Assembly (NCBI RefSeq): GCF_947503795.1
Contig: NZ_CANNEZ010000001.1
Span: forward strand, 239,001 to 303,000
From: an uncultured Jannaschia sp.
GTDB lineage: Bacteria > Pseudomonadota > Alphaproteobacteria > Rhodobacterales > Rhodobacteraceae
Direction of reading: 5' to 3'
Length of the DNA stretch: 64,000 nucleotides
Shown here piece after piece: positions 57,346 through 64,000 of this stretch. The position numbers and the translations under genes are program-made. A model generated the notes under the pieces. It ran no database searches and was not told where the DNA came from. It was given only the letters and a program-made list of their open reading frames with translations. Within the stretch, counting starts at the first letter, position 1. Every line of letters starts with the position of its first letter.

Positions 57346-58926
57346 ATGCTCTGGTCGCTTTTCAAGATCCTCCTCTTCGTCGCCCTCGTGGTGGCACTGG
57401 CCTTCGGCGCACAGTGGCTGCTCGCGGTCTCGGGCGAGGTGCTCGTCACCTTCAACGGCGCGGAATACGTGCTGCCGCCGCTGGTCGTCGTGCTGGGGCT
57501 GCTGGTCGCGATGCTCGCGCTCTGGATCCTGTTCAAGCTGGCCGGGCTGCTGGTGGCGACGCTCCGGTTCATCAATGGCGACGACACCGCCATCGGCCGC
57601 TACTTCGACCGCAACCGCGAGCGGAAGGGCTACGAGGCGCTGTCGGATTCGCTGGTAGCGCTGGCCTCGGGCGAGGCGCGCGAGGCGACGACCAAGGCCC
57701 AGAAGGCGGAAAAATACCTCAACAAGCCCGAGATCACGACGCTCGTCGTGGCGCAGGCCGCCGAAGCGGCGGGCGAGACGGACCGCGCCCGCGAGGCCAT
57801 GAAGGAACTCGTGCGCCATGACCGGACCCGCTTCGTCGGCGTGCGCGGGCTGATGCGCCAGAAGCTCGAGGAGGGCGATACCGTCACGGCGATGAAGCTG
57901 GCCGAGAAGGCCTTTGCCCTGAAGCCGCGCCATGTCGAGATGCAGGACACGCTCCTGCGGATGCAGGCCAAGGACGGCAACTGGGACGGCGCGCGCAAGG
58001 TCCTAACGGCCAAGGTCAAGTCCGGCTCGCTGCCCAAGGATGTCTACAAGCGTCGCGAGGCGGTGCTGAGCATGGCTGATGCGCGCGATCAGCTGGCGCA
58101 GGGCAATACCGACAAGGCCCGCGCCGAGGCGCTCGAGGCGAACCGCCTGTCGCCCGAACTGGTCCCGGCCGCGGTGCTTGCCGCCCGGATGCATATCGAA
58201 AGCGGCGACAAGCGGCGTGCGGCCAAGGTGCTCAAGGCCGCGTGGCAGACGAAGCATCACCCCGATCTTGCCGCGGCCTTCGCCGATATCGAACCCGGCG
58301 AGACACCGGATGCCCGCATCAAGCGGTTCCAGCCGTTCCTGAAGCTCGACCCGGCGGCGCCCGAGGCGAAGATGCTCGAGGCCGAGCTGCACCTCGCGGC
58401 CGAGGATTTCCCGGCGGCCCGCCGGGCGCTGGGCACACTCTACGAGACCCATCCATCGGCCCGCAGCCTGTCGCTCATGGCGGCGATCGAACGCGGCGAG
58501 GGCGGCTCGGAAGCTGTCGTACGTGGTTGGCTGGCCAAAGCGCTGGGCGCGTCGCGCGGCCCGCAATGGGTCTGCGAGAATTGCGGCACTGTGCATGGCC
58601 AATGGCTGCCCGTCTGCACCAATTGCGAGACCTTCGACGCGCTGAGCTGGACCGAGCCGCGCGCGGGCACGGTGCCGACCACGGCGCTGGCCTCGGACAT
58701 GCTGCCCTTGCTGATCGGCACGCCTGATCCGGTCGCGCCCGAGGTCGAGGCCAGGCCGGTGGCCTCTGATGAACCCGAGGTCGAGATCGTGACCGAGCGC
58801 GATGTCGATCCGGACGTGGTCGGCACGACGCGCGACGTCTCCGAGCCGGTGACCCTGCCCGCCGGAGATAGCCCGCCCGCGCCGCAGGACGAGGTTCCCA
58901 CCACCGCCGGGACATCGCGGATGTGA
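57346..58926 (+). CDS. hemY: HemY-like TPR membrane protein with zinc ribbon
   Basis: 526 residues. Two N-terminal helices (LFKILLFVALVVALAFGAQWLL and PPLVVVLGLLVAMLALWILFKLAG) give the HemY_N domain. TPR-like helices span about 90-390. A zinc ribbon follows: Cys410, Cys413, Cys424 and Cys427 (WVCENCGTVHGQWLPVCTNC), then a Pro/acidic tail. The protein is associated with heme biosynthesis by its gene position; its exact role is unknown. It lies 11 bases after mitofilin-like, as in other members of the group. Confidence 0.9.
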   Translation: MLWSLFKILLFVALVVALAFGAQWLLAVSGEVLVTFNGAEYVLPPLVVVLGLLVAMLALWILFKLAGLLVATLRFINGDDTAIGRYFDRNRERKGYEALSDSLVALASGEAREATTKAQKAEKYLNKPEITTLVVAQAAEAAGETDRAREAMKELVRHDRTRFVGVRGLMRQKLEEGDTVTAMKLAEKAFALKPRHVEMQDTLLRMQAKDGNWDGARKVLTAKVKSGSLPKDVYKRREAVLSMADARDQLAQGNTDKARAEALEANRLSPELVPAAVLAARMHIESGDKRRAAKVLKAAWQTKHHPDLAAAFADIEPGETPDARIKRFQPFLKLDPAAPEAKMLEAELHLAAEDFPAARRALGTLYETHPSARSLSLMAAIERGEGGSEAVVRGWLAKALGASRGPQWVCENCGTVHGQWLPVCTNCETFDALSWTEPRAGTVPTTALASDMLPLLIGTPDPVAPEVEARPVASDEPEVEIVTERDVDPDVVGTTRDVSEPVTLPAGDSPPAPQDEVPTTAGTSRM

Positions 58927-58980
58927 CGTGATTTCGGGGCTGGAACCAGTCCCGAACCCCTGCTAGGACGCCGCCACGGT

Positions 58981-59056
58981 GCCGCTGTAGCTCAGCTGGT
59001 AGAGCACGTCATTCGTAATGATGGGGTCGGGGGTTCGAGTCCCTTCAGCGGCACCA
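58981..59056 (+). tRNA. tRNA-Thr (anticodon CGT)
   Basis: Starts GCCGCTGTAGCTCAGCTGG and ends CAGCGGCACCA. The acceptor stem GCCGCTG/CAGCGGC is perfect. The anticodon arm CGTCA-TTCGTAA-TGATG gives CGT, decoding ACG. The T-arm GGGTTCGAGTCC is intact and CCA is encoded (59054-59056). It is the integration target of the adjacent integrase: the gene stays complete at the left island end. A weak TAGGAC -10 box lies at 58964. Confidence 0.96.
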
Positions 59057-59079
59057 GTATCCCGTCCACAGGCGTTGCC

Positions 59080-59134
59080 ATACGTCCCTATACGTCGCAC
59101 AGTCATTCCTGAAAAACAGGGGTTTGTGCCCTGT
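59080..59134 (+). promoter_or_regulatory. Candidate integrase arm sites and hairpin near attL
   Basis: ATACGTC occurs twice with a ten-base period (59080-59086 and 59090-59096), i.e. on one face of the helix. An inverted repeat acaggg-N7-ccctgt (59116-59134) follows. This kind of layout suits arm-type integrase binding or autoregulation. Inference only. Confidence 0.4.
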
Positions 59135-59211
59135 TGCCCTCCTCGACCGTCCACATGCGACCACGCACGACGGCGCGCCGAAAGGGGGACCGGAGGGGGG
59201 ACCGAGGGGCC

Positions 59212-60381
59212 GTGAAGCTGAACAACACGACGATCCGGGCGGCCGGGGACGGCAAGCACGGGGACGGCGACGGGCTCTGGCTCTACCGTCGCGGCGGCTC
59301 GTCGAAGTGGGTCTACCGCTACACCGTCGCGGGCAAGCGGCGGGAGATGGGGCTGGGACCGTTCCCGGCGATGTCGCTCGCGCAGGCGCGCCGCGCCCGG
59401 GATGCGGAGCGGGCAATCGTCCTGGCCGGGGGCGACCCGATCGCGGTTCGGGAGGGTCAACGCGCATCTGCCATCGCGGAGCGGGACCGGACGGACCCGA
59501 CGCTCGAGGAGGCGATCGACGTCATCTTCGAGCGGATGCGGGGCGGACTGCGCGGGAACGGCGAGCGCGGGCGATGGATGTCGCCGCTCCGCGTCCACGC
59601 GATCCCCGCGCTTGGGGCGCGGCGGCTTTCCACGATCAGGGCCCACGACCTCATGGCGATGCTCAAGCCGATCTGGCACGCGAAGCACCCGACCGCGATC
59701 AAGGTCTCGCGGCGGCTGCGGAAGGTGCTGGAAGGCGGCAAGATGCTCGGCTGGCCTTGCGACCCGGAGGACATCGACCGCGCGGCCTTCCTGCTGGGCG
59801 AGGTCCGGCACCGCGAGGTCGCGCATGCGGCGCTCGATTGGCAGGACGCGCCCGCGATCTACGCGGCGCTGCGGAAGGTCGGGACCAGCTATGCCGACTG
59901 CATCCGATGGCACATGCTGACGGGCGTGCGGTCGATGGGGTGCAGGGGCGCGGCCATCGCGGAGATCGAGGGGGACGTGTGGACGGTCCCGCCAGCCCGG
60001 ATCAAGGGGCGCGAGGGCAAGGTCGACGCTTTCCGATGCCCGATGGTGCCGGATGCGCTGGCGATCCGCGACAGGGCGCAGGAGTTCGGCGGCGCGCTCC
60101 TGTTCGGTGGGCGGGGCAACAAGCCGGTCAGCGACGTGACGTTGATGCTGACGCTGCGGACGCTGCACGAGACCGCGACTCTGCACGGGATGCGCTCGAC
60201 GCTCCGCACGTGGGCGCAGGACAACGAGGCGGATCGCGAGGCTTGCGAGGTTCAGCTGGGCCACAAGGTCTATGGAAAGGTCGAGGCGGCCTACGCGCGC
60301 TCGGATCTGCTGGACCGACGCCACGCGCTCCTCTCCGCTTGGGCCGAGTTTCTAAACGGAGGGTCAACGCCGACCACCTGA
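59212..60381 (+). CDS. int: Tyrosine-type site-specific integrase (P4-like)
   Basis: 389 residues. An N-terminal DUF4102-like arm-binding domain (KLNNTTIRAAGDGKHGDGDGLWL) leads to a core-binding region and a catalytic domain. Catalytic residues: Arg240 (TGVRSM), His325 and Arg328 (LHGMRSTLRTWA), and Tyr361 (VEAAYARSDLL). The first Arg motif is GVRSMGCRGA rather than the usual GxRxxE, a slight divergence; activity is still plausible. GTG 59212 is chosen because it follows a purine-rich site and begins at the domain start; an in-frame ATG lies at 59155 (MRPRTT). It inserts and excises the island at the tRNA-Thr. Confidence 0.9.
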   Translation: MKLNNTTIRAAGDGKHGDGDGLWLYRRGGSSKWVYRYTVAGKRREMGLGPFPAMSLAQARRARDAERAIVLAGGDPIAVREGQRASAIAERDRTDPTLEEAIDVIFERMRGGLRGNGERGRWMSPLRVHAIPALGARRLSTIRAHDLMAMLKPIWHAKHPTAIKVSRRLRKVLEGGKMLGWPCDPEDIDRAAFLLGEVRHREVAHAALDWQDAPAIYAALRKVGTSYADCIRWHMLTGVRSMGCRGAAIAEIEGDVWTVPPARIKGREGKVDAFRCPMVPDALAIRDRAQEFGGALLFGGRGNKPVSDVTLMLTLRTLHETATLHGMRSTLRTWAQDNEADREACEVQLGHKVYGKVEAAYARSDLLDRRHALLSAWAEFLNGGSTPTT

Positions 60382-60392
60382 CCGCCGCCGTC

Positions 60393-60473
60393 ATGGCCGC
60401 CGCGCTGGTGTTCCTTCTGGCCGCCATCATCGGGGGCGTGACCGTCGCCGGGTGTGCGGGGTGCGGGCTGTGA
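60393..60473 (+). CDS. Tiny membrane peptide (26 residues)
   Basis: Encodes MAAALVFLLAAIIGGVTVAG followed by CAGCGL, a single hydrophobic segment ending in Cys-Ala-Gly-Cys. It lies 11 bases after the integrase stop and overlaps the next frame (GTGA). Plausible as a small island protein but without a clear ribosome site. Confidence 0.35.
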   Translation: MAAALVFLLAAIIGGVTVAGCAGCGL

Positions 60474-60667
60474 AAGACCTCGATACCTGCACCGCCCGCC
60501 TTCTCGGCGAGAACGCCTTGAGCGCGGCGCACGACTGCCTGAACGCCCACGCTATGCGGTCGATGCTGACCCGCGAGCAACTGCTGTCCGACCGCCCCGA
60601 CCGCGAGAAGCTGGCCGCGATCGCGAACCTCATGGGCGTGACGCTGCCCGATGGGGGCGCCTCATGA
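60470..60667 (+). CDS. Small island protein, 65 residues
   Basis: GTG start overlapping the previous stop. Helical, charged sequence (KDLDTCTARLLGENALSAAHD, then SDRPDREKLAAIANLMGVTL). It overlaps the next gene by four bases. No family recognised; typical of small genes that follow phage-type integrases. A GTG at 60452 is possible. Confidence 0.5.
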   Translation: MKDLDTCTARLLGENALSAAHDCLNAHAMRSMLTREQLLSDRPDREKLAAIANLMGVTLPDGGAS

Positions 60668-61209
60668 GCGCGGAGCCTTGGCATCTGTCCTATCGGGCCG
60701 ACCCGGCGGCGCGGGACTTGGCCGACCGGCACTACAACCGACAGTCGGTCGGGGCCACGCAATTCGTGCCGCCGGGCCGCTGCCTCGTGCTGCTGTCGGG
60801 CTGCGCGCGCGCCTTCTGGGTCACGTCCTGGCCGATCTACGTGCAGCACGCATGGCCGACCGCATGGATGTGCAGTGCGTTCCGGTCCGAAGGTGCGGGC
60901 CGCGCATCCGATCTAATCCGCGCAGCCGTCGCCGCGACACGCGCTCGATTCGGCCGCCCGCCGGCGCTCGGGATGGTGACGTTCATCGACCGCGCGAAGG
61001 TCCAGCCGATCATGCAACGCGGATCGCCGACGTGGGGCCGGACGTGGAAGCTAGCCGGGTTCCGTGAGGATGGTGAGACCCAAGGCGGCTTGCTCGCCCT
61101 GCGCCTCGATCCCTCCGACATGCCCGCCCCCGCGCCCGCCGCGCCGATGACGACGCATGGCCTACCCCTGTTCACCACCCCCGACCGAAAGGACGCCGCC
61201 CATGGCTGA
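60664..61209 (+). CDS. Phage-associated protein of unknown function (181 residues)
   Basis: Begins SAEPWHLSYRADPAARDLADRHYNRQS and has TQFVPPGRCLVLLSG, AFWVTSWP, AWPTAWMCSAFRSEG, LGMVTFIDRAKV and WKLAGFREDGETQGGLLALRL. I recall this pattern as a conserved phage/prophage protein next to Gp37/Gp68 genes; the strands and R/S-rich contacts vaguely recall an acyltransferase (GNAT) fold, but this is not shown. It overlaps the genes on both sides, including the DUF5131 start by eight bases. Confidence 0.7.
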   Translation: MSAEPWHLSYRADPAARDLADRHYNRQSVGATQFVPPGRCLVLLSGCARAFWVTSWPIYVQHAWPTAWMCSAFRSEGAGRASDLIRAAVAATRARFGRPPALGMVTFIDRAKVQPIMQRGSPTWGRTWKLAGFREDGETQGGLLALRLDPSDMPAPAPAAPMTTHGLPLFTTPDRKDAAHG

Positions 61210-62386
61210 CAAGACCAAGATCGAATGGACCGACGCGACGTGGAACCCGATCACGGGCTGCGCTGTCGTCTCGCCGGGCTGCACCAACTGCTACGCGATG
61301 AAGCTGGCCGGGACGCGGCTCCAGCATCATCCCTCGCGCGCCGGGCTCACGCGGGACACGCGATCCGGCCCCGTCTGGACCAGCGAGGTCCGCTTCAACG
61401 AGCAATGGCTCGACCAGCCCCCCCGCTGGCGCAAGCCGCGCATGATCTTCGTCTGCGCGCATGGCGACCTGTTCGCCGAGGGCGTCCCCGACAAGTGGAT
61501 CGACAAGGTGTTCGCCGTCATGGCGCTGGCGCCGCAGCACACCTTTCAGGTGTTGACCAAGCGGGCCGATCGGATGCGGGATTACTGCGACAGCATCACG
61601 TCGCGGAGTGGTGCAGAGCGGATTGCGACGGCCGCCGCATGGATATGGGGCGGGAAGAACCCAGATGGCATCGTCGATGGCATCATGGTCGAGATCGCCG
61701 ATCAAAGCTGCCTCCCGAACGTCTGGCTGGGCGTCAGCGTCGAGGACCAGGCCCGCGCCGACGAGCGCATCCCCCTCCTGCTCGACACGCCCGCCGCCGT
61801 GCGGTGGATCTCGGCCGAGCCGCTGCTCGCCCCGATAGAACTGCGTCGGCTTTCCGGCCGCCGGGAAGGGGAAAACTTCGACGCGATGGCTGGGGCGTTC
61901 TGGGAAGCCGTTCTCCCAAATCGCTACGAACCTATCTCCCCGCCGCTCAACAGTGTGCCTAGCCCGACCCATCGGCAATGGACATCTGGAGCCGGCCCCC
62001 GCGTCGATTGGGTCGTCGCCGGCGGCGAGAGCGGGTCCGGAGCGCGCCCGATGCATCCGGACTGGGCGCGGTCCTTGCGCGATCAGTGCGCTGCGGCGGG
62101 GGTGCCGCTCTTGTTCAAACAGTGGGGAGAATGGCTACCCTTCAGCCAATGCCGAACGCCCGAACAGCGCGAGACTGTCAGCCGGACGACTCGCCGCAGC
62201 AACGAAACTGGCAACGGCGATCAGACCTATTTCGGCAAAACCATACGGCGCCACCCGGACGGCCATTTCGTAACGAGTACGACTCCGGGCCTGCGGCCGG
62301 AACAGATCAACCGCGTCGGCAAGAAGGTCGCCGGCCGCGTCCTCGATGGCGTCGTGCATGACGCCATGCCGGAGGTCGCGCGATGA
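61202..62386 (+). CDS. Phage Gp37/Gp68 family protein (DUF5131)
   Basis: 394 residues. N-terminal KIEWTDATWNPITGCAVVSPG followed by CTNCYAMKLAGTRLQ; then FVCAHGDLFAEGVPDKWIDKV, FQVLTKRADRM, NVWLGVSVEDQARADERIP, WISAEPLL and VDWVVAGGESGSGARPMHPDWARSLRDQC. This is the DUF5131 pattern. The N-terminal cysteines (CAVVSPGCTNC) suggest a metal or Fe-S site, and a radical-SAM relation has been suggested for the family. The biochemical role in phages is unknown. It overlaps the upstream gene and ends on the start of a truncated phage gene. Confidence 0.88.
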   Translation: MADKTKIEWTDATWNPITGCAVVSPGCTNCYAMKLAGTRLQHHPSRAGLTRDTRSGPVWTSEVRFNEQWLDQPPRWRKPRMIFVCAHGDLFAEGVPDKWIDKVFAVMALAPQHTFQVLTKRADRMRDYCDSITSRSGAERIATAAAWIWGGKNPDGIVDGIMVEIADQSCLPNVWLGVSVEDQARADERIPLLLDTPAAVRWISAEPLLAPIELRRLSGRREGENFDAMAGAFWEAVLPNRYEPISPPLNSVPSPTHRQWTSGAGPRVDWVVAGGESGSGARPMHPDWARSLRDQCAAAGVPLLFKQWGEWLPFSQCRTPEQRETVSRTTRRSNETGNGDQTYFGKTIRRHPDGHFVTSTTPGLRPEQINRVGKKVAGRVLDGVVHDAMPEVAR

Positions 62387-62493
62387 CCGACCGACCGATC
62401 CTATTCAGCGGGCCGATGGTTCGCGCGCTGGTGGCTGGCTTCAATATGCAGATGCGACGCGTGTCGAATACCCCCACCCGATTGCCGCTCTGA
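62383..62493 (+). pseudogene. Truncated phage gene remnant (MTDRPILFSGPMVRAL type)
   Basis: 36 codons: it starts MTDRPILFSGPMVRALVAGF and continues NMQMRRVSN before an early stop. The start is that of a common phage protein that continues with KTQTRRV and some 150-200 further residues. Here the match fails around residue 27 and the reading frame ends in unrelated sequence. The gene overlaps the DUF5131 stop (ATGA) as intact versions do. So a deletion or insertion joined foreign DNA near 62465. Confidence 0.6.
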
Positions 62494-62543
62494 TAAGCCC
62501 GTAACCGGTGTGGTGTTTCTATCGCGCAGGCAATAGCCTCCTA

Positions 62544-63515
62544 TCACCTTATTTCTGCGCTTCCAAGCCAAGATAGCAAGGCAAGACGTTCTACAGGGAT
62601 TTGACCGTCGTTTGCGTCGATCGACAAGTTCAAATCAGGCCTAATCGGGTCGACCTTAGTCAGGGGGGCGTTCATCGTGGTGACAAAAGTTTCCTCACCC
62701 TGAAACGTCCTGTAGCTAACGATTGCCGAGACGAACGGACTAAGTGGGGTGATGGAACTATTGGGGTTCTGGGTCTTCCAAAGCGCGGCTCTGCGGTCGA
62801 TCTGATATTGGGGGCAGAGCAAGCCGCATTCCACGTCGACGGTCTGTTGCGGAAAGAGGATAGTACCTGTGGCTGTCAACGCGTGCGACTTCACTGCATT
62901 CGACAGTGATTTAGAATCCTCCGCATAATCCAACAATTCCCGCATGGCCAACATGCTGTCTTCCTGCGAGCAGCTAAGAGACGCCCTTATCCTGACCTGC
63001 TGTGCGGGAAGTTCGCCGTGGTTCAAAGCTCTGAAAACGAGTATCAACCGAGCGCCGTCGTGGTTAAAGTTTAGGTCACTGACGATCTCGGCATCCAATG
63101 CAACCCAAGGGCGTTGGATTCGGCCAGAAATGTTATTAGCCTCGCTCACCGCTCGAAGGTTCGCCACCAGAAACCCAATTCCGACAATCGAAGTAATCAC
63201 CGTGCCAACGGTGGCCCATGCAATAATACTTGTCGACCTTGCCATATTTTCTTGAGCAATAAGGGCGTTGTATTCGCTTCTTGTCGGCGTGCTTTCGGAA
63301 AGCTCCGGTTCAGTATCAATGGTGGAATTCGGCTCCCAAGGGACGGGGAGCCAGCCCTGGCGCTTTTGTTCGCCTTGATGTGGTATCTCTTGATTATTGC
63401 AGGGAGGATTCGGGCAATATCCTATTGGAAGCGACCATAGAAAAAACAACGTCACCAAAGCCAGCCCGACGATTAATCCAGTGGCAAATCCGTTGCTCCA
63501 TCTCCACCTACGCAT
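62544..63515 (-). CDS. Two-span membrane protein of island cargo
   Basis: 323 residues. A first helix (FATGLIVGLALVTLFFLWSLPIG, about 9-32) is followed by a polar loop with two Cys (GYCPNPPCNNQE). A second helix (TSIIAWATVGTVITSIVGIGFL, about 97-119) precedes a C-terminal domain with RPWVALDAEIVSDLNF. This architecture is common for uncharacterised proteins in alphaproteobacterial islands. G+C is clearly lower than in the rest of the window, a sign of recent transfer. No neighbour on the same strand allows a functional guess. Confidence 0.75.
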   Translation of the reverse strand: MRRWRWSNGFATGLIVGLALVTLFFLWSLPIGYCPNPPCNNQEIPHQGEQKRQGWLPVPWEPNSTIDTEPELSESTPTRSEYNALIAQENMARSTSIIAWATVGTVITSIVGIGFLVANLRAVSEANNISGRIQRPWVALDAEIVSDLNFNHDGARLILVFRALNHGELPAQQVRIRASLSCSQEDSMLAMRELLDYAEDSKSLSNAVKSHALTATGTILFPQQTVDVECGLLCPQYQIDRRAALWKTQNPNSSITPLSPFVSAIVSYRTFQGEETFVTTMNAPLTKVDPIRPDLNLSIDANDGQIPVERLALLSWLGSAEIR

Positions 63516-63687
63516 GTGATTTCTGACGCCGCAGAGAATTGCCCGAAGGTTTTCTCAGTTCGAACGTGCGCCTTTTCCAGTGATTCCAACGAGGCCCAGT
63601 TTTTCGGCAACTGGGGAACATGTCACGCCTTTCTACTCCGGCTCTCGGTAAGGAGAACCGCCGCCCGCTCCTCCCCGGCCCGCGATC
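63516..63687. other. Intergenic stretch without recognisable gene
   Basis: 172 bases between two minus-strand genes. It probably contains the promoter of the membrane protein gene. No terminator, repeat or RNA gene was recognised. Confidence 0.4.
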
Positions 63688-63972
63688 TCATCTCTCGGCC
63701 CCCCGGTACTTCTCGAAGGCCAGCTCGAGCTGGGGGCAGGCATTCATCAATTCCAGCGCGGCCCAGACATGCGGCAGGTAGATGTACGCGGTACGTCGCC
63801 CGCTCTCTGTCGATGGACCGGGCTCAATGAAGTACTGCCAGCGGGCACACGCGAGGAAGGCTGAGACCTCCCGGTTGTGGAAGTCGTCGCGGCTCCCCCG
63901 GATCGCGAGGCGCATGCGGAGTGGATACTCCTTTGGCGCCAACTCCCGGCGATTCGGTTTTCGATAGCCCAT
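63688..63972 (-). CDS. Hypothetical protein at window end, 94 residues
   Basis: From ATG 63972: GYRKPNRRELAPKEYPLRMRL, then DDFHNREVSAFLACARWQYF and PHVWAALELMNACPQLELAFEKY. It appears soluble and helical with a basic start. No family recognised and no good ribosome site, so the true start may lie further upstream, even outside the window. G+C is nearer to the chromosomal average than in the preceding gene. Confidence 0.45.
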   Translation of the reverse strand: MGYRKPNRRELAPKEYPLRMRLAIRGSRDDFHNREVSAFLACARWQYFIEPGPSTESGRRTAYIYLPHVWAALELMNACPQLELAFEKYRGAER

Positions 63973-64000
63973 GTGTGAGAACAAGACGGGAACATAATTC

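Larger units (their letters stand above)
59057..64000. mobile_element. Left part of an integrated genomic island at tRNA-Thr
   Basis: Begins directly after the tRNA with an att-like region and a P4-type integrase. It carries phage-type genes and then genes of lower G+C. No second copy of the tRNA 3' end was seen to 64000, so the right boundary is outside the window and the size is unknown. Confidence 0.75.

Noticed and set aside
62601-63526. Plus-strand frames opposite the island membrane protein
   Set aside because: Several short frames cover the same DNA, but only the minus frame gives a coherent two-helix protein over 323 codons.
63516-63830. Plus-strand frame of about 104 codons at the window end
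   Set aside because: Composition is irregular and it overlaps the minus-strand hypothetical gene; no ribosome site.
59057-64000. Second copy of the tRNA-Thr 3' end (attR)
   Set aside because: No stretch resembling the T-arm plus acceptor end was found by eye downstream of the integrase; it probably lies outside the window.

Overview
The window comes from a high-G+C alphaproteobacterium, almost certainly of the Rhodobacteraceae/Roseobacter group. Reasons: a complete NADH dehydrogenase (complex I) operon interspersed with small genes typical of that family (DUF5333, DUF5337, MAPEG and carboxymuconolactone-decarboxylase-like proteins), a mitofilin-HemY pair beside hemD, a Zn-ribbon DinB, the 41-residue form of ribosomal protein L36, and an intergenic repeat of the kind scattered through these genomes. 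Most genes are packed with ATGA, GTGA or TGATG overlaps.

Layout. 1-5576: part of a leucine/isovalerate degradation cluster (methylcrotonyl-CoA carboxylase biotin subunit, a glutathione transferase, HMG-CoA lyase, a DUF6653-type membrane protein, an enoyl-CoA hydratase probably acting on methylglutaconyl-CoA). 5664-7505: a murein transglycosylase lipoprotein and a double-SH3 exported protein. 7578-30061: all fourteen nuo genes A-N in canonical order, with about sixteen extra genes placed between them. nuoA is separated from nuoB by a terminator, a ribbon-helix-helix regulator with a palindromic operator, and a PHB-depolymerase-like esterase. NuoE carries a C-terminal helix-hairpin-helix domain that is repeated in the membrane protein encoded just downstream. 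30062-33252: birA, coaX and ribonuclease J follow nuoN with no gap. 33343-36600: an exported protein of unknown function, and an orphan formate dehydrogenase alpha subunit on the minus strand.

36807-41385 (minus): a five-gene, fully overlapping operon (FAD oxidoreductase, DUF1365, MFS transporter, DUF3833, SDR). It resembles the singlet-oxygen/sigma-E-controlled RSP_1087-1091 operon of Rhodobacter sphaeroides and probably acts in membrane fatty-acid modification. 41569-49624: mixed housekeeping and small membrane genes: LysE exporter, CreA, dienelactone hydrolase, RluA-type pseudouridine synthase, 1-Cys peroxiredoxin, methyltransferase, rpmJ, tRNA-Val, N-formylglutamate amidohydrolase, dinB. 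48908-51348: four single-span proteins with short acidic exported tails surround an SPFH (stomatin) and NfeD pair. 51351-55112 (minus): pyrF, EVE, YciI, gpsA and tsaD. 55182-58926: hemD, mitofilin-like and hemY.

58981 to the window end: a tRNA-Thr(CGT) followed at once by a P4-type tyrosine integrase marks the left end of an integrated island. Its visible cargo is a small phage-like set (Gp37/Gp68 DUF5131 protein and neighbours), a truncated phage gene, then a stretch of clearly lower G+C with a two-span membrane protein. The right end of the island lies outside the window.

Coordinates and motifs were read by eye. Family names rest on remembered sequence patterns, not on database searches.
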